64,000 bases of DNA, taken from the NCBI GenBank assembly GCA_009838525.1, contig VXRJ01000038.1, positions 136,654-200,653 on the forward strand, in the 5' to 3' direction. The notes below the pieces were generated by a model, which made no database searches, was not told the DNA's origin, and saw only the letters and a list, made by a program, of their open reading frames with translations. This DNA is from Acidobacteriota bacterium. Its GTDB lineage: Bacteria; Acidobacteriota; Vicinamibacteria; Vicinamibacterales; UBA8438. The translations under genes were made by a program, and so were the position numbers. Positions within the stretch are counted from its first letter, which is position 1. Each line of letters starts with the position of its first letter. This document shows positions 41,151-49,549 of this stretch, piece by piece.

Positions 41151-41750
41151 CCCGGGCTGCCGGGTGGGGCGGCGGGCGATGATTTCGGCGACGCCGAGAT
41201 CGTCGCCTGCCGAGGGCCTAGCCGCCCGCTCCGTGCTGTGGAGGATGTCCCACCGCCAGGCCTTCACCTCGCGCTCCAGTTCGCCGGGCTGCAGCACGTA
41301 GCGGTGTCCCCTCCCGCCGGCGGGAGCCGGCAGGTGCAGGGCGGCGACGAACAGGCCGCCGGGGCGCGTTCCCGCCCGGACCGCCGCGAACAGCGGCCGG
41401 TGGATGAAGTAGCAGTCCACGATCAGGTCGTACGCCTCGCGCGCTATCACGAACCCCGGCGGTTCGGACTCTAGGTCGGCGGCATGCGCCGTGACGCGAT
41501 CCTCGCAGCCCGCCCTTTCGGCACCGGCGAGCAGCAGGTCCAGGGCGGTCTCGGCGCCGTCAACCGCGTCGACCCGCCAGCCCCGCCGGGCGAGCCAGAT
41601 GGCATTGCGGCCGGTCCCGCAGGCAAGATCGAGGGCACGCCCCGGATTCACGCCATCCACCGCCGGCGGCAGCAGGGAAGCCGGCGACTCGTCGAAGCCC
41701 GGTTCCCGCCCGGCGTAGCGCGCGTTCCACTTCGCGATCTGCCTGTTCAC
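41139..41750 (-). CDS. Class I SAM-dependent methyltransferase (TehB/thiopurine-type)
   Basis: A 203-residue cytosolic methyltransferase. RALDLACGTGRNAIWLARRG is motif I, VDAVDGAETALDLLL the strand-2 acid loop, and LESEPPG...YDLIVDCYFIHRPLF the motif II/III region. There is no export leader, in contrast to the methyltransferase at 24346. The nearest named groups are tellurite-resistance TehB and thiopurine-type methylases; the substrate is not known. The 3' end overlaps the convergent family member H by 12 bp. Confidence 0.9.
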   Translation of the reverse strand: MNRQIAKWNARYAGREPGFDESPASLLPPAVDGVNPGRALDLACGTGRNAIWLARRGWRVDAVDGAETALDLLLAGAERAGCEDRVTAHAADLESEPPGFVIAREAYDLIVDCYFIHRPLFAAVRAGTRPGGLFVAALHLPAPAGGRGHRYVLQPGELEREVKAWRWDILHSTERAARPSAGDDLGVAEIIARRPTRQPGLRL

Positions 41751-41808
41751 TTGCCGTCCGTCGTCCTGCTGCCGTGCCGCAGATTCGAGCCGCGTGGCGC
41801 CGGTGGGG

Positions 41809-42957
41809 TTACGGATGGGTGCCCCAGACCAATTCGGCCAGGAAGCCGGCCGGGATGCCTACGACGAGAAGGGCCAGGCTGACCAGAAGGAAGCGCGAAT
41901 AGATGGGGACCTTCAGCGCGCGGTGGGTCAGCGGAACGGCGACCGTCTCGCGCTCGTCGATCGCCGAGTAGGCTTCCTGCAGCCCGTTCTCGGTGGAAAC
42001 GTCGAAATAGTCGCCGCCGAAATCGCGGATCCGGTCAATCAGCAACACCCGGTCGGAATCCTCCTGCGTAGAGGTCTCGGCCGTCGTGTTGATGTAGATG
42101 ATGTAGGGGATCACGTCGCGGGCGTTCAGGGCGGCGAGCTCCGCCTCGGGAATCTCGTCGACGTCGGCGTCGGTAATGATGAGCAGGGCGCGGCTTTCCG
42201 GCGCCCCCCGGTTGACCACGGAGGCGTCGCGGTCGAAGTGCCGGATGATCGACTGCAGGGCGCGCGTGATGTTCGTGGTTCCCTCGGAGTCGATGATCCG
42301 CACCTTGTCCTGGGGGACGAAGAAGCGGTCGCGCGGCGCGCCCGGCTCGCTCGCCAGGATCTTCACCGTCACCCAGGGCGCTCCCATTACCTGGAAGTAG
42401 TAGAGCTCGTCGTCGAGAACGAAGTCGTCCACCATGTAGGGGTACGACGAGAAGAGCCAGAGCGAGACCCGGTCGTTCTTCTGCTGTCGCATCTCGAGAA
42501 ACGCGAGGTGCGCCTCGCGCGCCACTTCAGCGCGCGAACGGTCGCTGTTCGCGAACTCCCATGCCATCGAGAGCGACGTGTCGACCAGGTCGATCCGAAC
42601 GCGCGACTCCACGTTTCCGGTGACCCGCTCGCTCGAGGTGAGAAACGGATCGGAGAGCGCCACGAGGATCATCACGAGCGCGAGGCCGAGGGCGACCTTG
42701 GGTATGGAATGCAGGACGCGGCTGGGCCAGCCTCGATGGAACCGCCGCGGAACCACGTGGCCCGAGTGGCGGCGCGCATGCCGTCGGCGAAGGAAGGCGA
42801 GGCGTCCTGCCGTCAGGAGGGCCGCGGTAAAGACCGCCATCGCGACCAGCACGGCGGTGCCGGTGTCGCCGTAGCGGACCTGCGCCAGGTCCGTGGCGAG
42901 CAGATCCTGCAGCTCTCCGCTCAGGAACTGCGAGAACGCGGTCCAGTTCGTGAGCAC
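41809..42957 (-). CDS. Membrane protein with VWA domain (BatA/aerotolerance-type)
   Basis: A 382-residue protein from GTG 42957. An ATG at 42996 is in frame but would overlap the divergent DUF423 start. Two N-terminal membrane segments (about residues 35-55 and 85-105) precede a von Willebrand A domain with metal site DTSLS (MIDAS) and ALLIITDADVDE, and one C-terminal segment (FLLVSLALLVVGIPAGFLAEL). This resembles BatA/BatB proteins that work with MoxR ATPases. No MoxR or other partners lie in the window, so the gene appears alone here. Confidence 0.85.
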   Translation of the reverse strand: MLTNWTAFSQFLSGELQDLLATDLAQVRYGDTGTAVLVAMAVFTAALLTAGRLAFLRRRHARRHSGHVVPRRFHRGWPSRVLHSIPKVALGLALVMILVALSDPFLTSSERVTGNVESRVRIDLVDTSLSMAWEFANSDRSRAEVAREAHLAFLEMRQQKNDRVSLWLFSSYPYMVDDFVLDDELYYFQVMGAPWVTVKILASEPGAPRDRFFVPQDKVRIIDSEGTTNITRALQSIIRHFDRDASVVNRGAPESRALLIITDADVDEIPEAELAALNARDVIPYIIYINTTAETSTQEDSDRVLLIDRIRDFGGDYFDVSTENGLQEAYSAIDERETVAVPLTHRALKVPIYSRFLLVSLALLVVGIPAGFLAELVWGTHP

Positions 42958-42962
42958 GGCGG

Positions 42963-42968
42963 TATCAT
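42963..42968 (+). promoter_or_regulatory. -10 element, possible leaderless start of DUF423 gene
   Basis: TATCAT lies only 6 bases before the ATG of the DUF423 gene, and no ribosome-binding site is visible. Transcription would then begin at or near the start codon, so the mRNA may be leaderless. Confidence 0.35.
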
Positions 42969-42974
42969 AGACGC

Positions 42975-43346
42975 ATGGTCGCAGGATGGTTCGCAACCGG
43001 CGCCGCGTTGTGCGGGGTCGGCGTCATGCTCGGAGCGTTCGGCGCCCACACGCTGCGCGATCGTCTGGGGACGGACATGCTTGCGATCTTCGAGACCGGT
43101 GTCCGGTACCACTTCATCCATGCGCTCGCCCTCTTTGTCGTGGCGTGGGCGGCGTCGCGCTGGCCTGGCCCGTTCGTCAATGCCGCCGGGTGGTTGTTCG
43201 TCGCGGGCATCGTGATCTTCTCCGGCAGTCTGTACATCCTCTCCATCTCCGGTATCCGCTGGCTGGGGGCCATTACCCCGATCGGCGGCCTCTGCATGAT
43301 TGCTGGATGGGCGCTACTCGCGGTGGCTGCCTTGCGCGCTTCCTGA
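42975..43346 (+). CDS. DUF423 family small membrane protein
   Basis: A 123-residue membrane protein with four predicted helices. GAFGAHTLRDRL and YHFIHALALF are the family signatures, and the last helices contain GSLYILSISGIRWLGAITPIGG, where the ITPIGG turn is typical. Length and layout match the family exactly. The role is unknown, though it is broadly conserved (YgdD/YwdK-like). The start lies 18 bp from the divergent VWA gene start, so the two share a control region. Confidence 0.93.
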   Translation: MVAGWFATGAALCGVGVMLGAFGAHTLRDRLGTDMLAIFETGVRYHFIHALALFVVAWAASRWPGPFVNAAGWLFVAGIVIFSGSLYILSISGIRWLGAITPIGGLCMIAGWALLAVAALRAS

Positions 43347-43392
43347 GGCGATCCGTCTCCAGCCCGCGCGGCCTTGCCGAACGCGCGCGGGC

Positions 43393-43420
43393 GCCACGGT
43401 GCGCCGGCCTCCAGGCCGGC
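43393..43420. repeat. Palindromic repeat with GCCGGC arms, copy 5
   Basis: GCCACGGTGC leads into a perfect hairpin GCCGGCCT-CC-AGGCCGGC (43403-43420), between convergent DUF423 and threonine-aldolase genes. The same arms recur at 56423-56470, and the GGTGCGCCGGC lead occurs at 32329 and 56418. Probably a bidirectional terminator. Confidence 0.8.
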
Positions 43421-43457
43421 ATCCGTTCAACGCCGCGACCCGCGCCGTAACGGGCTC

Positions 43458-44633
43458 CTATAGTGAGGCCACGAACAAATCCGCCAGCTCCTCGGCCGGC
43501 CGGCGATTCCAGGTTTCGTTGACGCCGACCAGGATGCGTCCGTTCCGCGCTGCTCCGACCGCCACATCCGCGTCGCGCAACCGGCGTCTGAACGCGGCGA
43601 TGTCGCGGGCCCCTACCGTCAGCCAGGAAAGGTTGGTTCCGCTCGCGACCGGTTCGATCGAGAAGGCGTCGTGCCGGCCGATCCTCTCGGACCAGGCGCG
43701 CGAGACGTCAATGGCCCGGCGGTAGCGGCCGACGAAGCCGGGCAGGTAGTGGTGCGCCATGGCGGCGAACGGCCACGCCGCCGGCAGGCCCGCCCCGAAC
43801 ATCCGCCGCGTGTGGTACATGCCGTCGAGCAGGGCACGGGGGCCGGCGAGGATCGCCCCGGACGGTGCGTTGAAGTACTTGTAGAGCGATACGTAGACGG
43901 TGTCGAAGGGCGCCGCGTACTCCGCGACGTCGCGGTCCTCGTAGGCCGCCTGCAGGAAGATGCGCGCCCCGTCGAGATGGAGGCGGATACCCTCGCGCTG
44001 CGCCAGCGAGACTATGCGGCTCAGCTCGCGCGGGTCGAAGGTGGCTCCGAAGTGCCGGCGGACCGGCGTTTCGATCGAGATGACCCGGATCGGCGCGCTG
44101 ACCCGTCCGCTGGCCGTGCGGTCCAGGGTCGCTTCCACGTCCTCGGCCGTGAAATCCGGACGCCCGGCGCCGAGCGGGATGAGGGTGATGCCGCTGAGCG
44201 TCTGCACGCAGTCGCCCGAGTCGTTGTACAGGTGGCTGTCTGCCTGCACGATGGCGCGTCCGGCGCCACCGGCCAGCGCGCGCACCGCGAGATGGTTGGC
44301 GAGCGTCCCGGTGGGCATGAAGACGGCCCGTTCCTTGCCGAGCAGCTCCGCGAACACGTTCTCGAGCCGCTCGACGGCGCCGCCGTTCGAGTAGGAGTCG
44401 CGCGCCACGTCGCCACCGGCGGTCAGCTCGGCCAGGAGCTGCGCCGACTCCGCCGGGGTCAGGCCGAGGCCGTCGCCCGACATGCGCACCTCCCGCGTAT
44501 CTTCCAGCGCCGTGGCCGCTGGCTTGGCCGCCGCCGATCCACGCCGCGCCTCCACCGGGCTCGCCCCGGCGAGGCCGTAGCCGACGCCGAGCGTGCCGAC
44601 TTCCAGGAAACGCCGCCTGTCGATGGTCGTCAT
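43458..44633 (-). CDS. Tat-exported threonine aldolase-like PLP protein
   Basis: A 391-residue protein with a Tat leader (IDRRRFLEVGTLG, residues 4-16) followed by a complete low-specificity threonine aldolase fold: VARDSYSNGGAVERLENVFA, FMPTGTLANHLAVRAL, ETPVRRHFGATF, LHLDGARIF (cofactor Asp/Arg) and SLYKYFNAPSGAIL with PLP lysine K252. Catalytic residues appear intact, so it could cleave beta-hydroxy amino acids to glycine and an aldehyde. PLP enzymes usually fold in the cytosol, and Tat export would carry the folded, cofactor-loaded enzyme out. The start is set by the leader. Confidence 0.9.
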   Translation of the reverse strand: MTTIDRRRFLEVGTLGVGYGLAGASPVEARRGSAAAKPAATALEDTREVRMSGDGLGLTPAESAQLLAELTAGGDVARDSYSNGGAVERLENVFAELLGKERAVFMPTGTLANHLAVRALAGGAGRAIVQADSHLYNDSGDCVQTLSGITLIPLGAGRPDFTAEDVEATLDRTASGRVSAPIRVISIETPVRRHFGATFDPRELSRIVSLAQREGIRLHLDGARIFLQAAYEDRDVAEYAAPFDTVYVSLYKYFNAPSGAILAGPRALLDGMYHTRRMFGAGLPAAWPFAAMAHHYLPGFVGRYRRAIDVSRAWSERIGRHDAFSIEPVASGTNLSWLTVGARDIAAFRRRLRDADVAVGAARNGRILVGVNETWNRRPAEELADLFVASL

Positions 44634-44746
44634 GGCTTGCCGCTCCCTCCCCGATCACTGCACCTTACGCCGCTGGGCGGCAGAAGACAACGGCGCGTCG
44701 CCCCTTCCGGGTGATTCGACTATGCTTTCCGGCTGGAGGTCGATTG

Positions 44747-46489
44747 ATGACGCATAGGCACGGATTTACGGCGGGTTCGGGCGTGGTGGCGGCTGTGGCC
44801 GCGGTCGTGGTGCTGTTCCTCGGCGCGACTTCCCCGGCCGCGGGGCAGAACGTCGACTGGCGCCTGCACAATCTCGACCTGCACGGGAGCCGATACGCCG
44901 AGATCGATCAGATCACGCCCGAGAACGCCCACCGGCTGGAGCCGCGCTGGCTGTTTCAGCATGGCGTCATCGACGGCGTGAGCAACCAGACGACGCCGAT
45001 CGTCATCGATGGCGTCATGTACCTGACCGACTCGCGGGGCAGCGTCTACGCCGTCGACGCTCACAACGGCCATCACCTCTGGACCTACGACGTGACCAAC
45101 CAGCTCGGCGGGGGCCGGGAGGAGGGCTACATCTTCCGCCACCGCGGTCCCACCTACGAGGACGGCGTCGTGTACAGCGCCGCCGGGTCGTTCATTTTCG
45201 CGCTCGATGCCGAGACGGGGGAGCCGATCGAGACCTTCGGCGACAACGGCCAGGCGTCGGTCATCCTCGATGTGCTGCGCCTCCGCTATCCCGATGTCGA
45301 AACCGCCATTTCGATGGGCTACTGGTTCACGACGGCGCCGCAGATCCACGACGGCGTCATCTACGTCGGATCGACGCGGAGCGAGAGCCTGATTCCGGGG
45401 GGGCACGTTCTGGCCGTCGATGCGAGGACGGGCGAAGTGCTCTGGCACTTCAACACGATCCCGCAGGACGAGAACGATCAGGGTTGGGACATAGCCGGTC
45501 CGACCTGGGTTGGCGGCGGTCGAGAGGGCGGCGGCATCTGGGAGACGCCGTCGATCGACCCGGAGCTGGGCCTGCTCTACGTCGCCGTAGGCAACCCGTT
45601 CGGCGACAGCACGAAGCGGTCCGGCCTGAATCTCTTCACCGACTCGGTCCTGGCCCTCAGTCTCGACACGGGCGAGTTGCGCTGGTACTACCAGCTCGTC
45701 CACCACGATGTCTGGGACTACGACAACGGCAGCCAGCCGATCCTGTTCGACATCGAAGTGGACGGCGAGCGGGTGCCCGCGCTGGCGCAGGCGAACAAGA
45801 ACAGCTTCGTGTATCTGCTGAACCGGGAGACCGGCGAGCCGATTCACTCGATAGTCGAGACCCCGGTGCCGACCGAGACCGATCGGGAAGGGGAGGAGCC
45901 GTGGCCGACACAGCCGATCCCGCACACCGCGGCCGGCGAGCCGATGCTGCCGGCCTCGCCGATCTTCCCGGAGGCCATCCCCGCCGATCATGCGGAGGGC
46001 AAGACCCTCGTGCCGATTTTCACGCCGATGGCGCCGGATCAGATTTTCGCTCCCGGCTACGGCGGCGGTCCGAGCTACGGGCCCCTCGCCTTCAGCAAGG
46101 AGACGGGTCTGCTTTACGTCAACGCGATCGATCAGCCCTTCAATTCGGGACGCGGTCCCCGGATGTTCTTCACGGCCTACGATCCCACGACCGGCGAGAT
46201 GGTCTGGCGGCGGATCTACGAGGGGTACGGCCAGGCGGGGCCGGTGGTCACTTCCGGCGGCGTCGTGTTCGTCGGAACCGGGAGCAACCTCGCCGGCTAT
46301 TTCTTCGCGATCGACGCGCGGACGGGCGAGGAGCTCTACCGCTTCAACACCGGCGCCGGGGTCTTCTCGTCTCCCTCGGTCTACATGGTGAACGGCGAGC
46401 AGTTCGTCACCGTCGCGTCGGGTGGGGGCGACCGGGGCCGGCGGGGCGGCGCCCTGATCCTCGCCTTCGCCCTGCCGAAGGAGGATTGA
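44747..46489 (+). CDS. Exported PQQ-type quinoprotein
   Basis: A 580-residue quinoprotein. ATG 44747 with GGAGGT upstream begins the leader (residues about 10-33, PAAGQ). An ATG at 44711 adds 12 residues and is less likely. The mature protein opens WRLHNLDLHGSRYAEIDQIT, followed by propeller repeats (AVDAHNGHHLWTYD, ALDAETGEPIETFG, AVDARTGEVLWHFN, SLDTGELRWYYQ, LNRETGEPI, AYDPTTGEMVWRR, AIDARTGEELYRF). HHDVWDYDNGSQPILFD matches the alcohol quinoprotein pattern. No haem is present. It differs from the quinoprotein at 13531 in length and blades. Substrate unknown. A family member follows 55 bp downstream. Confidence 0.9.
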   Translation: MTHRHGFTAGSGVVAAVAAVVVLFLGATSPAAGQNVDWRLHNLDLHGSRYAEIDQITPENAHRLEPRWLFQHGVIDGVSNQTTPIVIDGVMYLTDSRGSVYAVDAHNGHHLWTYDVTNQLGGGREEGYIFRHRGPTYEDGVVYSAAGSFIFALDAETGEPIETFGDNGQASVILDVLRLRYPDVETAISMGYWFTTAPQIHDGVIYVGSTRSESLIPGGHVLAVDARTGEVLWHFNTIPQDENDQGWDIAGPTWVGGGREGGGIWETPSIDPELGLLYVAVGNPFGDSTKRSGLNLFTDSVLALSLDTGELRWYYQLVHHDVWDYDNGSQPILFDIEVDGERVPALAQANKNSFVYLLNRETGEPIHSIVETPVPTETDREGEEPWPTQPIPHTAAGEPMLPASPIFPEAIPADHAEGKTLVPIFTPMAPDQIFAPGYGGGPSYGPLAFSKETGLLYVNAIDQPFNSGRGPRMFFTAYDPTTGEMVWRRIYEGYGQAGPVVTSGGVVFVGTGSNLAGYFFAIDARTGEELYRFNTGAGVFSSPSVYMVNGEQFVTVASGGGDRGRRGGALILAFALPKED

Positions 46490-46544
46490 CCGCCGGCCGG
46501 TGTAGAATCGCGGCAGGACGACGCAAGCGAGAGGTTCAGCGACC

Positions 46545-47279
46545 ATGCCGAGATGGGTGGATGTACGGCGGACGCGGGTGATCATCGTGGCGGCCCTGCT
46601 GTTGTGGGGCGCGCCGGGAGTCGGGTTTGCACAGGACGCTGTGGAGATCCCGGATCTGGAAGGCACCTGGGACGGCGGGCCGGGTTCGCGGCCGATCAAC
46701 GGCCCGAACATGCCATGGGTGCCGGGAGAGAACTTCCCGGTGCTCAACGAACGGGGCCTGGCGTACCAGGAGGCGTTCGACGAGGCGATCGCGGCGAAGT
46801 ACGACTGCGTGCCGTCGACGCCGCCGGCGCTGATCTACGACCCCTACATGATGGAAGTGGTGCAGTGGCCCGATCGCGTGCTGCTCCGCTACGAGAAGGA
46901 CGACCAGTTGCGCACCGTCTGGCTGGACGGCCGTGAGCCGACGGCGATGGACTACAGCCTGCAGGGCGTGTCGGTCGGTCACTACGAGGATGGCGCGCTG
47001 CTGGTGACGACCACGCACTTCACGTTCGACATCAGCGGCTTCGACGACTACAACGGCATCCCGTCGTCGCAGCTCAAGAAGGTGACGGAGCGCTACTGGC
47101 GTGAAGGGGAGCAGTTGAAGGTGACGGTCACGGTGGAGGACGAGCTGTTCCTGCGCGAGCCGGCGGCCTTCACGACGCAGTGGAACCCGGCGCCGGAGGA
47201 CTACAAGCTGCAGTCCTACGAGTGCGACCCCGAGATTGCGCGCCTGCCGGTGAAGTTCATGGTCCCGAAGTATCGGTAG
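46545..47279 (+). CDS. Two-cysteine exported family, short divergent member I
   Basis: A 244-residue exported protein (leader to about residue 29, GFAQ) that seems to be a short relative of the family. Matching parts are LEGTWDGGPGS near the start, KYDCVPS with C88, VGHYEDGALLVTTTHF (compare GHWEGDTLVVETTNF), and VTERYWREGEQL. The second cysteine is C227 in YECDPE. The pair is 139 residues apart, in the same range as the full members, even though the N-terminal third and HEG are lost. A DUF6152 gene follows, as it does near member C, supporting a functional link. Confidence is moderate because overall identity is low. Confidence 0.7.
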   Translation: MPRWVDVRRTRVIIVAALLLWGAPGVGFAQDAVEIPDLEGTWDGGPGSRPINGPNMPWVPGENFPVLNERGLAYQEAFDEAIAAKYDCVPSTPPALIYDPYMMEVVQWPDRVLLRYEKDDQLRTVWLDGREPTAMDYSLQGVSVGHYEDGALLVTTTHFTFDISGFDDYNGIPSSQLKKVTERYWREGEQLKVTVTVEDELFLREPAAFTTQWNPAPEDYKLQSYECDPEIARLPVKFMVPKYR

Positions 47280-47311
47280 CGGCGCCGGTAACGATGAAGG
47301 AGGGTAGATCG

Positions 47312-47707
47312 GTGAGAATCCTGCTTTGGACAGCGGCAGCCGCGGGAGCGGTGGCCATCGCGTTCGTCCTGACCGGCGCGCCCGCGACGGCGCACCACGC
47401 GAGCGCCCCGTTCTACGACAACACGAAGAGCGTGGAGGCGGTCGGCACGGTTACCCGCTTCCTGTTCCGGAATCCCCACTCGTTCCTCTTTCTCGACGGC
47501 GAGGATGAGAACGGCGAGACGATCCACTGGGAGATCGAGATGGGCACCGCCGTCTCCATGAGCCGCCGCGGCTGGAGCCCCGAGACCATCAAGGTGGGCG
47601 ACACCGTCCGCGCCGTCGGGCAGCCGTCCCGCGCTCCGGGAACGCACGGCATGTGCTGCGCCGAGCTGACGAGGGCGGACGGCGGTCCGATCCGTCCGGC
47701 GGACTGA
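47312..47707 (+). CDS. DUF6152 family exported protein, copy 2
   Basis: A 131-residue exported protein from GTG 47312, preceded by AAGGAGG; an ATG six codons earlier has no site. A signal peptide (hydrophobic about residues 3-25) leads to AHHASAPFYD, then VTRFLFRNPHSFLFLDG and GWSPETIKVGDTVRAVGQPSRAP, the conserved DUF6152 blocks. It follows the short family member I by 32 bp, repeating the arrangement seen at 26366-27978. The HH and NPH histidines are kept in both copies. Confidence 0.88.
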   Translation: MRILLWTAAAAGAVAIAFVLTGAPATAHHASAPFYDNTKSVEAVGTVTRFLFRNPHSFLFLDGEDENGETIHWEIEMGTAVSMSRRGWSPETIKVGDTVRAVGQPSRAPGTHGMCCAELTRADGGPIRPAD

Positions 47708-47758
47708 CGATCCCTCCCTGCCTTCCCGCCGCGGTTCGGTGGGACGCCCGTTCAGTTC

Positions 47759-48454
47759 ATGGAGAGACAGCGATTTCTGATCACGGGCGCGAGCCAGGGA
47801 ATCGGCGAGGCGCTCGTGCGTCTGGCTCGCGAGCGCGGGCATGACGTGGTCTTTACGGGCCGGGACGAGGCGCGGATTGCCGCTGTTGCGACCGCGACGG
47901 GCGCGCACGGAATCCGGGCGGACGTGGCCGTCGCCGAGGACAACCAGCGTACGGTCGACGCGTGCGTCGAACGCATGGGCGGACTGGACATTCTCGTCAA
48001 CAACGCCGGCGTCGGCTACGCCAACCCGCTCGGCTCGATTGACATGGACCGGATGCGGGCCCTGTTCGACATCAACGTGTTCGGCCTGGTCGACCTGACG
48101 AACCGCGTCGCGCCGATGCTGAAGGCGCAGCAGAGCGGCGCCATCATCAACGTCGCGTCGACCTCCGGCATGAAGGGCGCGGCGGGCGGGACGGTGTATG
48201 CCGCCAGCAAGTGGGCGGTGCGCGGCATCAGCCAGTGCTGGCAGGCGGAGCTGCGGCCGCACGGCGTTCACGTCATCTCCGTGCTGCCGTCGGAAGTGCA
48301 GACCAACTGGATGGGGAAGACCGGCCGCAACAACCCGAACAAGTTGTACGCGGTCGACATCGCCCGGACGATCATGTCGGCGCTGGAGATGCATCCGCGC
48401 GCGTTGTGGCCGGAACTCGCCATCTTCGCCAACAACCCGTGGAAAGAGGACTGA
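47759..48454 (+). CDS. Short-chain dehydrogenase/reductase
   Basis: A 231-residue classical SDR. Cofactor motif ITGASQGIGEALV at residues 8-20, NNAGVG, catalytic Ser in INVASTSGMKG and Tyr/Lys in YAASKWAV. The residue after strand 2 (FTGRDEARIA) suggests NADP. The C-terminal tail IMSALEMHPRALWPELAIFANN is typical. There is no clear ribosome site before the ATG. Substrate unknown. The AcuI-type reductase gene follows 105 bp downstream, so a shared pathway of alcohol/acyl-CoA reduction is possible. Confidence 0.9.
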   Translation: MERQRFLITGASQGIGEALVRLARERGHDVVFTGRDEARIAAVATATGAHGIRADVAVAEDNQRTVDACVERMGGLDILVNNAGVGYANPLGSIDMDRMRALFDINVFGLVDLTNRVAPMLKAQQSGAIINVASTSGMKGAAGGTVYAASKWAVRGISQCWQAELRPHGVHVISVLPSEVQTNWMGKTGRNNPNKLYAVDIARTIMSALEMHPRALWPELAIFANNPWKED

Positions 48455-48458
48455 GGGT

Positions 48459-48548
48459 ATGGACCTGGCGGAAGTGGACTATCTGGCGGTGGGGTTGGAG
48501 CCTGCCTCGATCGTGGTCATGGCCGTGGTTCTGGAGTTGTGGAGCTAG
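48459..48548 (+). CDS. Possible 29-residue hydrophobic small protein
   Basis: The reading frame MDLAEVDYLAVGLEP continues with a hydrophobic end (IVVMAVVLELW) from ATG 48459 to TAG at 48546-48548, lying between the SDR and AcuI genes with no clear ribosome site. It could be a membrane microprotein, but a random open frame in GC-rich DNA is at least as likely. It fills the only sizeable gap in this part of the window. Confidence 0.2.
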   Translation: MDLAEVDYLAVGLEPASIVVMAVVLELWS

Positions 48549-48559
48549 CGCCCCCTCAG

Positions 48560-49549
48560 ATGCCGTTTCGCGCGTTCCGGGTTGAGAAGACGGAAGACGG
48601 CCGGTTCGTCCGGAGCATCGTCGAACGGGAAGTGGTCGATCTGCCCGAAGGCGACTTGCTGATCGATGTCACGTGGTCGTCGCTCAACTACAAGGATGCG
48701 CTCTCGGCCATCGGCAACCCGGGGGTGACGCGCAGTTTCCCGCATACGCCCGGTATCGACGCCGCGGGCACGGTCGTCGAATCCGCCTCGCCCGACTTCT
48801 CACCCGGCGACGCGGTCATCGTCTGCGGCTTCGATCTCGGCATGGGCACGCCGGGCGGGTTCGGGCAACGGATCCGCGTGCCGGCGGGCTGGGCCGTCGC
48901 GATGCCGCACGGTCTGGATGCGCGCAGCAGCATGATCCTCGGGACCGCCGGGTTCACGGCGGCGCTCTCGGTCGACAAGCTGGAAGCGGCCGGCATGACG
49001 CCGGACGGCGGTCCCGTAGTGGTGACCGGCGCGACGGGCGGCGTGGGATCGGTTGCCGTCATGCTGCTGGCGAAGCTGGGCTACGACGTTCACGCGGTCA
49101 CCGGCAAGGCGTCGCGCCATGACTTTCTTCGCAGCCTCGGCGCGAGCACGATCCTCTCGCGCGAAGAGGCGCTGGAAGGCGCGAACAAGCCGCTGCTGTG
49201 GCCGAAGTGGGGCGGCGCCGTCGATACGGTCGGCGGGCCTATTCTCTTCAACGTGATCAAGGCGCTCCGCTACGACGCGAGCGTCGCCGCCTGCGGCCTG
49301 GTGGCGTCGCCGGAGGTCCCCGCAACGGTCTTCCCGTTCATTCTGCGGGGCGTCAACCTGCTGGGAATCGACTCCGTCGTGCCGCCGCTGGAGCGGAAGC
49401 GTGAGATCTGGAACCGGCTGGCCGGACCGTGGATGCTCGACCTCGAGGCGCTGGTCGTGCCGCTGACCCTCGACACGCTGTCGGAGGCAATCGACCGGAT
49501 CCTGGCCGGCGAAATGGCGGGCCGGGGCGTGGTCGACCTGAACGGATAA
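48560..49549 (+). CDS. acuI: AcuI/YhdH-type acrylyl-CoA reductase (MDR family)
   Basis: A 329-residue medium-chain reductase of the YhdH/AcuI group. ATG 48560 (MPFRAFRVEK) gives the usual length; a GTG at 48539 would add seven residues. Signatures: WSSLNYKDALSAIGNPGV, FPHTPGIDAAGTVVES, FGQRIRVPAGWAVAMP, LGTAGFTAALSV, VTGATGGVGSVAVMLLAKLGY (NADPH Rossmann), GGAVDTVGG, and VPPLERKREIWNRL. AcuI reduces acryloyl-CoA to propionyl-CoA with NADPH, in 3-hydroxypropionate and DMSP metabolism or detoxification. The enzyme here may do the same; no partner CoA ligase is in the window. The stop overlaps the next start (TAATG). Confidence 0.85.
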   Translation: MPFRAFRVEKTEDGRFVRSIVEREVVDLPEGDLLIDVTWSSLNYKDALSAIGNPGVTRSFPHTPGIDAAGTVVESASPDFSPGDAVIVCGFDLGMGTPGGFGQRIRVPAGWAVAMPHGLDARSSMILGTAGFTAALSVDKLEAAGMTPDGGPVVVTGATGGVGSVAVMLLAKLGYDVHAVTGKASRHDFLRSLGASTILSREEALEGANKPLLWPKWGGAVDTVGGPILFNVIKALRYDASVAACGLVASPEVPATVFPFILRGVNLLGIDSVVPPLERKREIWNRLAGPWMLDLEALVVPLTLDTLSEAIDRILAGEMAGRGVVDLNG

